64,000 bases of DNA. It comes from Uliginosibacterium gangwonense DSM 18521 (GTDB taxonomy: Bacteria; Pseudomonadota; Gammaproteobacteria; Burkholderiales; Rhodocyclaceae). Location: contig NZ_KB892864.1 of the NCBI RefSeq assembly GCF_000373965.1, positions 1 to 64,000 on the forward strand, in the 5' to 3' direction. A program made the position numbers and the translations under genes. Positions 42,975 through 51,087 of this stretch are shown here, one piece after another. The notes below the pieces were generated by a model that was not told the DNA's origin, did no database searches, and saw nothing but the letters and a program-made list of their open reading frames with translations. Position 1 is the first letter of the stretch, and each line of letters starts with the position of its first letter.

Positions 42975-43541
42975 ATGACATTCGCTACCCCTGAACAAAT
43001 TGCAGCCGCCAACAAGGCCAATATCGAGTCCATCCTGACATTGGCCAACACCGCCTTTGGCAGCGTCGAAAAACTCGCCACCTTGAACCTGAACACCGCC
43101 CGCTCGCTGCTTGAAGACAGCGTGGCCAACACCAAGACATTGTTGGGCGCCAAGGATGTGCAAGAGCTGGTTTCACTGCAATCTTCCCTGGCACAACCGA
43201 CGATTGAAAAGATTGTCTCCTATGGCCGCAGCGTGTACGAGATCACCGCTTCGATCCAAGGCGAAGTTTCCAAGATCATCGAAAGCCAGATCGGCGAAGC
43301 CAACAAAAATCTGACCGCTGCCCTGGATAAGGCTGCCAAGTCTGCTCCCGCAGGTTCCGACGTGGCTGTGGCCGCCGTCAAGTCCGCCATTGCCGCCGCC
43401 AGCTCTGCCTATGACAGCATGAGCAAGGCCGCCAAACAAGTAGTTGAACTGACCGAAGCCAACGTAGCCGCCGCTACTGACGCAACCGTCAAGGCCGTCA
43501 ACTCCACGACTGGCGCAGCCAAGAGCAAGAAAGCCGCCTGA
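42975..43541 (+). CDS. phaP: Phasin (PHA granule-coating protein)
   Basis: 188-aa amphipathic helical protein that coats PHB granules. It starts MTFATPEQIAAANKANIE and has the phasin core LNLNTARSLLEDSVANTKTLLGAKDVQELVSLQSSLAQP, then an Ala/Lys-rich C-terminus (TGAAKSKKAA). GGAG seven bases upstream fixes ATG 42975. Expected to be repressed by PhaR (phaR at 27994-28563) until granules form. Confidence 0.95.
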   Translation: MTFATPEQIAAANKANIESILTLANTAFGSVEKLATLNLNTARSLLEDSVANTKTLLGAKDVQELVSLQSSLAQPTIEKIVSYGRSVYEITASIQGEVSKIIESQIGEANKNLTAALDKAAKSAPAGSDVAVAAVKSAIAAASSAYDSMSKAAKQVVELTEANVAAATDATVKAVNSTTGAAKSKKAA

Positions 43542-43595
43542 GAATCCCGGGACAGCCTCCTCATCATCGGGTCCCGGCTGCAACCGCCGGGTTTT

Positions 43596-43626
43596 AACCC
43601 GCAATCGCAACGATTGCGGGTTTTTT
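43596..43626 (+). terminator. Terminator downstream of phaP
   Basis: AACCCGCAATCG CAA CGATTGCGGGTT followed by TTTT, about 55 bases past the stop. Long perfect stem, strong. Confidence 0.9.
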
Positions 43627-43676
43627 CGTGGGCGGCTTGGCAAAAGCCCGCCCACGTTTTAAGAACTTGTTCAGAC

Positions 43677-44429
43677 CTAGCGGATATCAACGTGGTATTT
43701 GAACCGCTCCGCAGCACCGCGTGAAGCCCGCCACTCAAGGGGCTGCTTGTCGTAGCCGTAGGCGATACGCTCAATCACCACCAGGGGTGTCGAAGGTGGT
43801 ACCTTCAGATAGTCTGTAAAGGGAGGACTTGCCAACTCCACGGTCAGCGTTTCCTGGGCAGAAGCCACCACCTGTTTGCAGCGCGATTCATACAGGGGGT
43901 AGAGCAAGTCGCCAAAATCTTCAAGGGCCAAATCAAGCAGCGCAGAAAAGCGTGCACGAGGCAGCCAGATTTCTTCAATCAGGAAAGGTTCGTTCTCCAC
44001 CACCCGCAAACGCAGCAGGCGAATCGCCTTGACCCTGGCCCCCAGGCCCAGGCTTGTAGCAATCACTTGTGCCGGATATTCCACCGTGCGCGCAAGAATG
44101 CGGCTCTTGGGGCGGATTTTCTCGCCCGCTGCATTTTGAAAACGAAAAAAACGAAACAGAGAGGCGTCAAAACGCGGGCGACGCACAAAAGTCCCCTTGC
44201 CCTGGCTGCGCTCCAGCAAGCCCTCTGCCACCAGGGCATCTACCGCCTTGCGCACAGTACCAATCGCAATGTTGTAGGCCGTCTTGATTTCCGCCTCAGT
44301 CGGAATTGCCTCATCCGGCAGCCATTCACCCGCAGCAATCCGGCGCGCCAGATCATCACGCAGCTGCTGATACAGAGGTAGGCGTTGATCCCCGCCCAGG
44401 GGCGAATTGCTCATGACGTTATTCTTCAT
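43677..44429 (-). CDS. GntR-family (HutC subfamily) transcriptional regulator
   Basis: 250 aa. The winged helix-turn-helix (about 18-85) reads LPLYQQLRDDLARRIAAGEW ... LPTEAEIK-like PTEAEIKTAYNIAIGTVRKAVDALVAEGLLERSQGKGTFV, and the UTRA ligand domain (about 105-245) contains EEIWLPRARF and PPSTPLVVIERIAYG. It probably controls the divergent transporter/amidohydrolase genes; the 16-base palindrome at 44540-44555 is the likely operator. ATG 44414 is an alternative start. Confidence 0.9.
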   Translation of the reverse strand: MKNNVMSNSPLGGDQRLPLYQQLRDDLARRIAAGEWLPDEAIPTEAEIKTAYNIAIGTVRKAVDALVAEGLLERSQGKGTFVRRPRFDASLFRFFRFQNAAGEKIRPKSRILARTVEYPAQVIATSLGLGARVKAIRLLRLRVVENEPFLIEEIWLPRARFSALLDLALEDFGDLLYPLYESRCKQVVASAQETLTVELASPPFTDYLKVPPSTPLVVIERIAYGYDKQPLEWRASRGAAERFKYHVDIR

Positions 44430-44849
44430 ATGTTTGATGCCACATTCTAGTCTGCGTCAGGGTTTACAGCCAGTACCCAAACTACCAATGCCATATTGAC
44501 ACGCAGCCGATCTGCTCTTACCTTACTCACCATACATTCAGTCATATATATGACTAGATGTTTTCATACAACAAATTGTAAGAATGCGTTAAGCTGACGG
44601 CATCGGAGGTTCACATTCAGAACCAGAGTGTTATAAACAGGGCCGCAGACATAACAATGTCATGTCATGGCATGCATATCGCGCCACCCTGGCACACCCA
44701 TTCCAGTAACGCAGCGGCTGGATTCATCATGTAGCAGATGAGTCGATTGGCATTTCATCGCGTCAGGCTTTGCTTCTAGCGCCGCCTGATGCTCTGGTAC
44801 ACGATGGATGCCACTCTATTTTTACCCGGGATATATATTGGGAGGCAGG
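44430..44849. other. Regulatory intergenic region between the GntR regulator and the MFS operon
   Basis: 420 bases, AT-rich and without a gene. Contains the perfect palindrome AGTCATATATATGACT (44540-44555) and, at 44486-44496, CAATGCCATAT, which recurs upstream of the binding-protein gene at 47014-47024. Confidence 0.6.
44540..44555. promoter_or_regulatory. 16-bp palindromic operator candidate
   Basis: AGTCATATATATGACT is its own reverse complement. It lies 111 bases from the GntR start and about 295 from the MFS start, a usual place for an autoregulated GntR site. Confidence 0.55.
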
Positions 44850-46112
44850 ATGTTTGGTTGGTATAAACAAGTAAGCCGCATTGAGCGCAAAACGTTCTGG
44901 GCATGTTTCAGCGGCTGGGGGCTGGATGCGCTGGACGCACAGATTTTCACGCTGGCCATTCCCGCCTTGATCGCGGCATTGGCCATCGATAAAACGCAGA
45001 TTGGCTTGATCAGCGGCGCAACCTTGGTGTCATCAGCCATTGGTGGGTGGATTGCAGGCTTTCTCTCCGACCGCTGGGGGCGGGTCAAAACACTCCAACT
45101 CACCATTTTATGGTTCGCGGGGTTCACCTTCTTCAGCGGCTTTGCGCAAAATTTCCAACAATTACTGATTTTCAAGGCGCTTCAAGGCTTTGGCTTTGGC
45201 GGTGAGTGGGCGGCTGGCGCTGTGCTGATGGCAGAAACCATCCGCTCTGAGCACCGTGGCAAGGTCATGGCCACCGTGCAAAGCGCATGGGCTGTCGGCT
45301 GGGGCGCATCGGTGCTGGTCTATACCGGCCTCTTCTCCTGGCTGTCTGCCGACATCGCGTGGCGTGTCATGTTCGGTGCGGGTCTGGTGCCATCCCTGCT
45401 GATACTGTATGTACGCCGCTCCCTGGCCGAACCGGTGCGCACACAACGCGAAAAAGCCGCCTCCCGCGTCAGCCTGCTGGCAATCTTCTCTCCCGCCACT
45501 CTGCGCATCACCTTACTGGGGGGGATTCTTGGCACGGGTGCGCACGGCGGGTATTACGCCTTGATGACATGGCTGCCCACCTTCCTTAAAACAGAACGTC
45601 ACCTATCCGTACTCTCCACCGGCGGCTACCTGACTGTCATCATCGTGGCATTCTGGTGTGGCTGCATGGCCAGCGCCACATTGCTTGATCGCATCGGCAG
45701 ACGCCGCAATGTGGCGTTGTTTTCAATCTGCTGCACAATTACCGTGCTGCTCTATGTCTTCTTGCCGCTGACCAATACCCAGATGCTGATCCTGGGCTTC
45801 CCGCTGGGCTTCTTTGCTGCTGGCATTCCGGCGAGTATGGGCGCATTGTTCAATGAACTGTATCCGGCCAACATGCGCGGCGCGGGGGTTGGCTTCTGCT
45901 ACAACCTCGGGCGCATCGTCTCAGCTGCCTTCCCGGTTCTGGTCGGCCACATGAGCCAATCCATGCCACTGGGCGAAGCCATCGGTATCGATGCCGCCAT
46001 TGCTTATGGTGTCGCGTTCCTCGCCGTGCTCATGCTGCCAGAAACAAAGGGCAAGGCGCTCGAAGCCGTTGCCCCGGAAGCTACCATGGTAGCGAATGAG
46101 GCCAAAGCATAG
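44850..46112 (+). CDS. MFS transporter (aromatic/organic-acid type)
   Basis: 420 aa, twelve helices. WGLDALDAQIFTLAIPALI near the N-terminus, ISGATLVSSAIGGWIAGFLSDRWGRVKTLQ in the first loop and GFGFGGEWAAGAVLMAETI follow the AAHS/sialate-type carriers that import aromatic acids or other carboxylates with protons. GGAGG-type ribosome site before ATG 44850. The neighbouring amidohydrolase of the lactonase type suggests the imported acid is ring-shaped or a lactone, an inference. Confidence 0.85.
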   Translation: MFGWYKQVSRIERKTFWACFSGWGLDALDAQIFTLAIPALIAALAIDKTQIGLISGATLVSSAIGGWIAGFLSDRWGRVKTLQLTILWFAGFTFFSGFAQNFQQLLIFKALQGFGFGGEWAAGAVLMAETIRSEHRGKVMATVQSAWAVGWGASVLVYTGLFSWLSADIAWRVMFGAGLVPSLLILYVRRSLAEPVRTQREKAASRVSLLAIFSPATLRITLLGGILGTGAHGGYYALMTWLPTFLKTERHLSVLSTGGYLTVIIVAFWCGCMASATLLDRIGRRRNVALFSICCTITVLLYVFLPLTNTQMLILGFPLGFFAAGIPASMGALFNELYPANMRGAGVGFCYNLGRIVSAAFPVLVGHMSQSMPLGEAIGIDAAIAYGVAFLAVLMLPETKGKALEAVAPEATMVANEAKA

Positions 46113-46124
46113 ATCAAGAGCAAA

Positions 46125-46958
46125 ATGCCAAGTCAATCCAACCCCAAAATTCGTGGCGTGGACACCCACGCCCATATTTTTCACCGCGGGCTGACGCTTG
46201 CCAAACAGCGCCGTTATGCTCCGGCGTATGACGCAACGCCCGAGGACTATCTGGCCCAATTGGAAGCCAATGGCATCTCGCATGGCGTGCTGGTACAGCC
46301 AAGCTTCCTGGGCACCAACAATGATTACCTGCTGGATGCCCTGCAACGCTTCCCCGATCAATTGCGTGGCATTGTAGTCGTCACCCCGGATATCAGCGAC
46401 GAAGAGCTTGAGCGGATGGCGGCTGCAGGCGCAGTCGGGATTCGCCTGAATCTGTTTGGAATGCCCCTGCCCGATCTGCGTAATCAGACCTGGCAAGCCC
46501 TGCTGAAAAAATTGGCGGCGCGCAACTGGCTCGTTGAAATCCAACGCCAAGCGCATGACCTGCCCGAGCTTGTTCCCGACCTGCTTGATGCGGGGCTGCG
46601 GGTCATTATCGACCACATTGGCCTGCCCGACCCCACCTTGGGCGAGAAAGATCCCGGTTTCCAATACCTGCTCACGCTGGCGCACAGCAAGCAGGTATGG
46701 GTCAAGGCCTCGGCCCCCTACCGGTGTGCTACCAGCAAAAAAACCATCGACCAGTGGATGGCCGCACTCCGCCGAAGTTTTGGGTCTGAATACATGCTGT
46801 GGGGCAGCGATTGGCCACACACATGCTATGAGCAACTCACCGCCTATCCCGACAACAAGAACCGGCTCGACACATGGTTCCCCGATCCGGATGAAAAAGA
46901 GATTGTACTGGTGAGTACCCCCGCACGGCTTTTCGGGTTTGATCCTACAAGTCCCTGA
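46125..46958 (+). CDS. Amidohydrolase-2 family metal-dependent hydrolase (lactonase-like)
   Basis: 277-aa TIM-barrel hydrolase. The HxH metal motif is DTHAHIF (about 13-19), a later DHIGLPDP supplies the next His, and GSDWPHT (about 226-232) the catalytic Asp. This pattern is found in 2-pyrone-4,6-dicarboxylate lactonase and related dicarboxylate or sugar-lactone hydrolases. It begins 12 bases after the MFS gene, so both are one operon under the GntR regulator. Confidence 0.8.
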   Translation: MPSQSNPKIRGVDTHAHIFHRGLTLAKQRRYAPAYDATPEDYLAQLEANGISHGVLVQPSFLGTNNDYLLDALQRFPDQLRGIVVVTPDISDEELERMAAAGAVGIRLNLFGMPLPDLRNQTWQALLKKLAARNWLVEIQRQAHDLPELVPDLLDAGLRVIIDHIGLPDPTLGEKDPGFQYLLTLAHSKQVWVKASAPYRCATSKKTIDQWMAALRRSFGSEYMLWGSDWPHTCYEQLTAYPDNKNRLDTWFPDPDEKEIVLVSTPARLFGFDPTSP

Positions 46959-46997
46959 GTCGCTACATTCCCCCCCCCTACCCCTTCATTAGAATCA

Positions 46998-47024
46998 GGC
47001 ATTGGTATAACAACAATGCCATAT
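46998..47024. promoter_or_regulatory. Inverted repeat upstream of the binding-protein gene
   Basis: GGCATTG (46998-47004) and CAATGCC (47014-47020) form 7-base arms around nine bases. The right arm continues as CAATGCCATAT, identical to 44486-44496 upstream of the MFS gene, which hints at common control. Confidence 0.4.
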
Positions 47025-47114
47025 GACTTTATGCAGGACAGTTGAAAACATTCAGCAGAACTTAACATCCCCCTTTTTTCAGCTTCTCCACCTCTATAAC
47101 ATTTGGGAGCTACG

Positions 47115-48035
47115 ATGTATTTGCCTAACCTGATTGCAAAAGCAAAGCCTTGCCTGGGCTTTTTGATAGGGCTGTTCAGCCTGAGCATGAGTGTTGCCCA
47201 CGCTCAAAGCACCGACACGATTGACCGCATCATGAAAACCCATGTGGTCAACATCGGCGTGCGGGATGGTGCCCCGCCTTTTTCCAACAAGGCGCCAGAT
47301 GGGAAGTTTGCGGGCTATTCAATCGATGTCTGCCACAAAGTCGTCGAATTGATGCAAAAGGAACTCAAGCTGCCAGACCTGCGTGCGCAAGACGTGGAAG
47401 TCAGCGCCGCGAACCGCTTTGAAAAGCTCAAATCTGGCGCAATTGACATGGAGTGCACGCTCTCCTCCAACACCAAATTGCGGCAAAACGACTTTGACTT
47501 CAGCTACCCTGTGCTGTTTGGTGCCCTGCGCTTTCTCACCAACCCCAAAGCGGGTCTAAAGAGCCAAGGCGATCTGGCAGGCAAGACGGTAGCCGCCATC
47601 AAAGGCACCTCGGCCGACAAAATCCTCCTGCGCTTAAAGAGCAGCGACTACCCCACGCTGAACATCATGTACGTTCCCACCAGCGAGGCGGGTCTGGCAG
47701 CGGTAGAGTCGGGTCGTGCCCAAGGCTTCTTCCAACTGGACGTATTGCTGGAATTCCTCCGCGCCACCAGCAAGAGTCCGCAAAATCTGGAGCTAACAAC
47801 CTGGCCGCTGACGGTGGAAGTGGTCGCCTTCCCGATGCGCAAGAACGACACCAAATTCGTCGGAATGGTGAACAACTCGCTCAAAACCCTTTTCTTGCAG
47901 AGTGAATTCAAAAATATTTACAACAAATGGTTTGATGGCAAGGTCAAATTCCCGATGTCTGGCCTGATGAAAGAAAACATGCAGCGCCCAAGCACCACGC
48001 CGGGGTTCTCGCTTGTCATGGGCGTGGATCTTTAA
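47115..48035 (+). CDS. Periplasmic amino-acid-type ABC transporter binding protein (SBP family 3)
   Basis: 306 aa with a signal peptide ending AHAQ (about 27). VVNIGVRDGAPPFSNKAPDGKFAGYSIDVCHKVVELM and MECTLSSNTKLRQNDFDFSYP are the ligand-binding signatures of GltI-like glutamate/aspartate binding proteins. No permease or ATPase genes are adjacent, so it is an orphan receptor. GGGAG five bases upstream of ATG 47115. A shared upstream motif suggests control with the GntR-linked operon. Confidence 0.85.
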   Translation: MYLPNLIAKAKPCLGFLIGLFSLSMSVAHAQSTDTIDRIMKTHVVNIGVRDGAPPFSNKAPDGKFAGYSIDVCHKVVELMQKELKLPDLRAQDVEVSAANRFEKLKSGAIDMECTLSSNTKLRQNDFDFSYPVLFGALRFLTNPKAGLKSQGDLAGKTVAAIKGTSADKILLRLKSSDYPTLNIMYVPTSEAGLAAVESGRAQGFFQLDVLLEFLRATSKSPQNLELTTWPLTVEVVAFPMRKNDTKFVGMVNNSLKTLFLQSEFKNIYNKWFDGKVKFPMSGLMKENMQRPSTTPGFSLVMGVDL

Positions 48036-48071
48036 GCCCTGATCTGATCAGCGCCAAGTCGTTCAAGCATC

Positions 48072-48110
48072 AAACGGGAGCAGGCGGAATAACCGTCTGC
48101 TCCCGTTTTT
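48072..48110 (+). terminator. Terminator after the binding-protein gene
   Basis: AAACGGGAGCAGGCGG, short loop, CCGTCTGCTCCCGTTTTT, with one internal mismatch. Long GC-rich stem and five T. Confidence 0.9.
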
Positions 48111-48227
48111 GCGTGCGTCTATCCCCCTGCCCAAAAGCCCCGGATTTCGCACGTTTAAACATCCTGCAATATCATTCTAGTAAGAGAGAAAGGCAAACAC
48201 TCGAATCCAAATATTGTGGAGCCAGAC

Positions 48228-49451
48228 ATGCTGAACATCATCACCTCCATCCTCGAATACAATGCCCACCGCGACCCGGAACGGCTATCCATGAAATATG
48301 CTGCCATGCGCAGCGACGCCTTCAGTTTCCTGCGCGCAAGCTGTCATCTGTTCCATGCCCGCCTACCGGAAGACAAAAGCCTGTATCGCGCGCCTCTGGC
48401 GTGGACGTGCGGCGACATGCATCTTGAAAATTTCGGCACCTACAAGGGTGACAATCGCCTGTGCTATTTCGACATCAACGATTTCGACGAAGCCACTCTT
48501 GCCCCCTGCACTTGGCCTGTGCTACGGCTGATCAGCAGCGTCCTGGTGGCGGCCCCCGTGCTGGGCATCGACCCGGAGATGGCACGCGAATTGGGTCAAA
48601 CCGCACTCAACGCCTATGCCGAAGCTTTGAGCACGGGCAAAGCACGTTGGGTCGAGCGTGAAACAGCCGAAGGCGAAATCCGTAAGCTGCTCGACAGCTT
48701 GCGCGAGCGCAGTCGCATTGATCTGCTGGATCGACGCACCGAATTGCATGGCAAGAACCGGCGCATCCGCCTCGATACAGGCAAGGCGCTCGCTGTGACG
48801 GACCGACAACGCGAGAAAGTCAGCACCTTCATGGCCGAATTCGCGCAAGAACAGCCTGATCCGCGATTTTTCAAGGTGATCGACATCGCCCGCCGCGTCA
48901 GCGGACTGGGGAGCCTGGGCCTGGATCGCTATGTGATCCTTGTGCGTGGCAAAGGCTCACCCGATGGCACTTACCTGCTTGACCTCAAAGCGGCACAAAC
49001 CTCTTCTCTCACCCCTTGCCTGAAGACACCAGAGCCACGTTGGCGCTCCGAGGCCGAACGTATCGTCAGCCTCCAAACCTACATGCAGGCCATCCCCATT
49101 GCATTGTTGCATGCGGTGGAAGTGGGGAAAAAACCCTTCGTCTTGCGTGAAATGCAGGCATCGGAAGACTGTATCAATCTGGCTCACTGTGCCCAACACC
49201 CTTTGCGCCTGGGCACTGTCATCACAACCATGGCCGAGATTCTCGCCTGGAGCCAACTGCGCAGCAGCGGGCGCAAAGGCGCGGCCTGCATGGATGAACT
49301 CATCGAATTTGCCGAACGCAAAAAATGGCGCGCGCGTACCATGGAGCTTGCCCAGGAATGCGCTGCCCGCGTAGAAGAAGACTGGCATACCTATACCCAG
49401 GCCTACGACAAGGGTGTATTCTCATTCACCGACACGCCGCACCACAAATAA
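48228..49451 (+). CDS. DUF2252 protein (kinase-like fold)
   Basis: 407 aa. CGDMHLENFGTY (about 61-72) and YFDINDFDEA (about 81-90) correspond to the HxxN catalytic loop and DFD metal motif of aminoglycoside-phosphotransferase-like kinases, in the spacing seen in DUF2252. The later GLGSLGLDRYVILVRG and LREMQAS segments are also family features. Substrate and role unknown. GGAG six bases before ATG 48228 makes it a better start than GTG 48216. Confidence 0.85.
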   Translation: MLNIITSILEYNAHRDPERLSMKYAAMRSDAFSFLRASCHLFHARLPEDKSLYRAPLAWTCGDMHLENFGTYKGDNRLCYFDINDFDEATLAPCTWPVLRLISSVLVAAPVLGIDPEMARELGQTALNAYAEALSTGKARWVERETAEGEIRKLLDSLRERSRIDLLDRRTELHGKNRRIRLDTGKALAVTDRQREKVSTFMAEFAQEQPDPRFFKVIDIARRVSGLGSLGLDRYVILVRGKGSPDGTYLLDLKAAQTSSLTPCLKTPEPRWRSEAERIVSLQTYMQAIPIALLHAVEVGKKPFVLREMQASEDCINLAHCAQHPLRLGTVITTMAEILAWSQLRSSGRKGAACMDELIEFAERKKWRARTMELAQECAARVEEDWHTYTQAYDKGVFSFTDTPHHK

Positions 49452-49481
49452 CCCTACTCTTGCAGCATCATTTGACTAAAC

Positions 49482-49721
49482 ATGGCCGACACCTCATTGA
49501 CTCCGCTTCCAACGCTCAAGCCTGGTACTTATCGTCACTTCAAAGGCGGGGAATATGAGGTTGTTGGTGTCGCCCGCCATAGCGAAACACAGGAGCCCCT
49601 GGTCATCTATCGCCCGCTCTACAATGCCAGCGGCCTATGGGCACGACCTTATGCAATGTTTGTGGAAGAGGTGGAGCACGAGGGCAGACTCATACCAAGG
49701 TTCATGCACATGAAAGGGTAA
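49482..49721 (+). CDS. DUF1653 family small protein
   Basis: 79 aa. The domain fills the protein: LKPGTYRHFKGGEYEVVGVARHSET, then LVIYRPLYNASGLWARPYAMFVEEV. This domain is widespread and uncharacterised. It lies 30 bases after the DUF2252 gene and may share its transcript. Confidence 0.85.
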   Translation: MADTSLTPLPTLKPGTYRHFKGGEYEVVGVARHSETQEPLVIYRPLYNASGLWARPYAMFVEEVEHEGRLIPRFMHMKG

Positions 49722-49772
49722 AATACACTTCCGCAGCGGGGAAACCGACCCTGCCACATCAACCACTCCTGC

Positions 49773-50093
49773 CTACTTATGTCGGCATTTCCCTGCCACC
49801 AGCAGGTGTTTGTGGATTTTGCAATAATATTCACCGTACCAGCCATAGTGTGGATCATTGCAGACCGAATAGCTGACATTGGCTGGCGGGTGCTGTATGT
49901 CCGTGCGGAAATCCTCGGCTAGTTCGCCGAAAACGGACTCAGCCTCCGGCCAGCCCGCATGTTCCGGGGCTTGCGCAATGCGATTGCCCAAAGCAATCTC
50001 CGCAGAGACGATTGCCGCGATCTCGGAGCAGAAGCCACCTGCTCCCACAATGCTTTTTGCATGCACTCGCTGTAACTTACGCTTTTTACCCAA
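49773..50093 (-). CDS. Conserved hypothetical protein
   Basis: 106 aa. The half after residue 40 (GWPEAESVFGELAEDFRTD, VSYSVCNDPHYGWYGEYYCKIHKHLLVAG) has a spacing of Trp, Tyr, His and Cys that I associate with a small conserved family of unknown function. It follows the NUDIX fusion gene by two bases on the same strand, so translation is probably coupled. No function can be assigned. Confidence 0.6.
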   Translation of the reverse strand: MGKKRKLQRVHAKSIVGAGGFCSEIAAIVSAEIALGNRIAQAPEHAGWPEAESVFGELAEDFRTDIQHPPANVSYSVCNDPHYGWYGEYYCKIHKHLLVAGKCRHK

Positions 50094-50095
50094 GA

Positions 50096-51007
50096 TCAGA
50101 TTACTCCGCGCAGGCTCAACAAACCAAAGGTTGCTACTGCCGTTGCATCGCGGATCACCCCATCCAGAATCATCTGTTTGACCTCCGCAATATTGAAAGC
50201 CTTGACGACCAGCCCGGCTTCCTCCGGCTCCAAGTCCCTTTCCTGCTGGCTCAGTCCGCTGGCCAGAAACACGTCATAACCCTGGCTGGAGTACCCTACT
50301 GCCACAAACAGATGGCCGATATGTTGCATGGAAGCTGCCACCAACCCGGTTTCTTCACGCAACTCCCGCTTTGCCAGTTCCAGGGGAGGCAGGCTCTCAT
50401 CCTCGCACGAACCTTGTGGCAGTTCCCAATAGCGGGCCTTGAGCGGATAACGATACTGCTCGACCAGATAAATCTGCTCACCCTCAATCGCCGCAATCAC
50501 GGCAAAATCTGTTTTTTCCACAACGCCGTAAATCCCCGGCACATCGCCCGCCCTCAGAATCTTGTCTTCGCGCACCGTCATCCAGCGGTTACGATAGACA
50601 ACGTTCGACTCGGTAGTTGTAATTTCCAATTCTTTTCCCTCCATGGCAGGTTTCTTACTCTTCTGAATCACCCGCAAATAGAACTCATAGTAGGCGTCCC
50701 AAGTGTAGTCGGCCTCTACACCATGCTCATAGTCAGAGATGCGCAACTGCCCGATTTGTTGCTGGACCTGAGCCGTGGCCTTGACCGGATCACTGACATA
50801 AAACCTCAATTCACGCCGACCATTCTGCAAGACTGCGAACGCAAAGATACCTTGGCCATAAATGCCTGCCAAAAGCCCACTACCTGTTCGGGAGAAGGGC
50901 GTTGAACATCCGTCGCTGTATTCATTGAGGACTCGCAGCGTTGTCTGGTGAAAAGTGATATCTGTTTTGCCTTCACCCGTAATGCTCAATTTCAGCACTT
51001 CCGGCAT
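50096..51007 (-). CDS. DUF695-like domain fused to a NUDIX hydrolase
   Basis: 303 aa, two domains in one frame. Residues about 1-115 (GLLAGIYGQGIFAFAVLQNGRRELRFYVSDP ... WDAYYEFY) look like DUF695, a domain of unknown role. Residues about 125-303 are an ADP-ribose-pyrophosphatase-type NUDIX hydrolase: VYRNRWMTVREDKI, EQYRYPLKARYWELPQGS and the Nudix box ending LAKRELREETGLV, with one extra residue in the box as in a known subgroup. ATG 51007 lacks a clear ribosome site. An internal ATG at the domain junction could also initiate a shorter NUDIX-only protein. Confidence 0.75.
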   Translation of the reverse strand: MPEVLKLSITGEGKTDITFHQTTLRVLNEYSDGCSTPFSRTGSGLLAGIYGQGIFAFAVLQNGRRELRFYVSDPVKATAQVQQQIGQLRISDYEHGVEADYTWDAYYEFYLRVIQKSKKPAMEGKELEITTTESNVVYRNRWMTVREDKILRAGDVPGIYGVVEKTDFAVIAAIEGEQIYLVEQYRYPLKARYWELPQGSCEDESLPPLELAKRELREETGLVAASMQHIGHLFVAVGYSSQGYDVFLASGLSQQERDLEPEEAGLVVKAFNIAEVKQMILDGVIRDATAVATFGLLSLRGVI

Positions 51008-51087
51008 TTTCAAAAGCACAAAAACAAATCGGGTACAATGCGTCAAGCATCATACCCGAATCATTTACTGCAAAAAAACAGGGAAGA

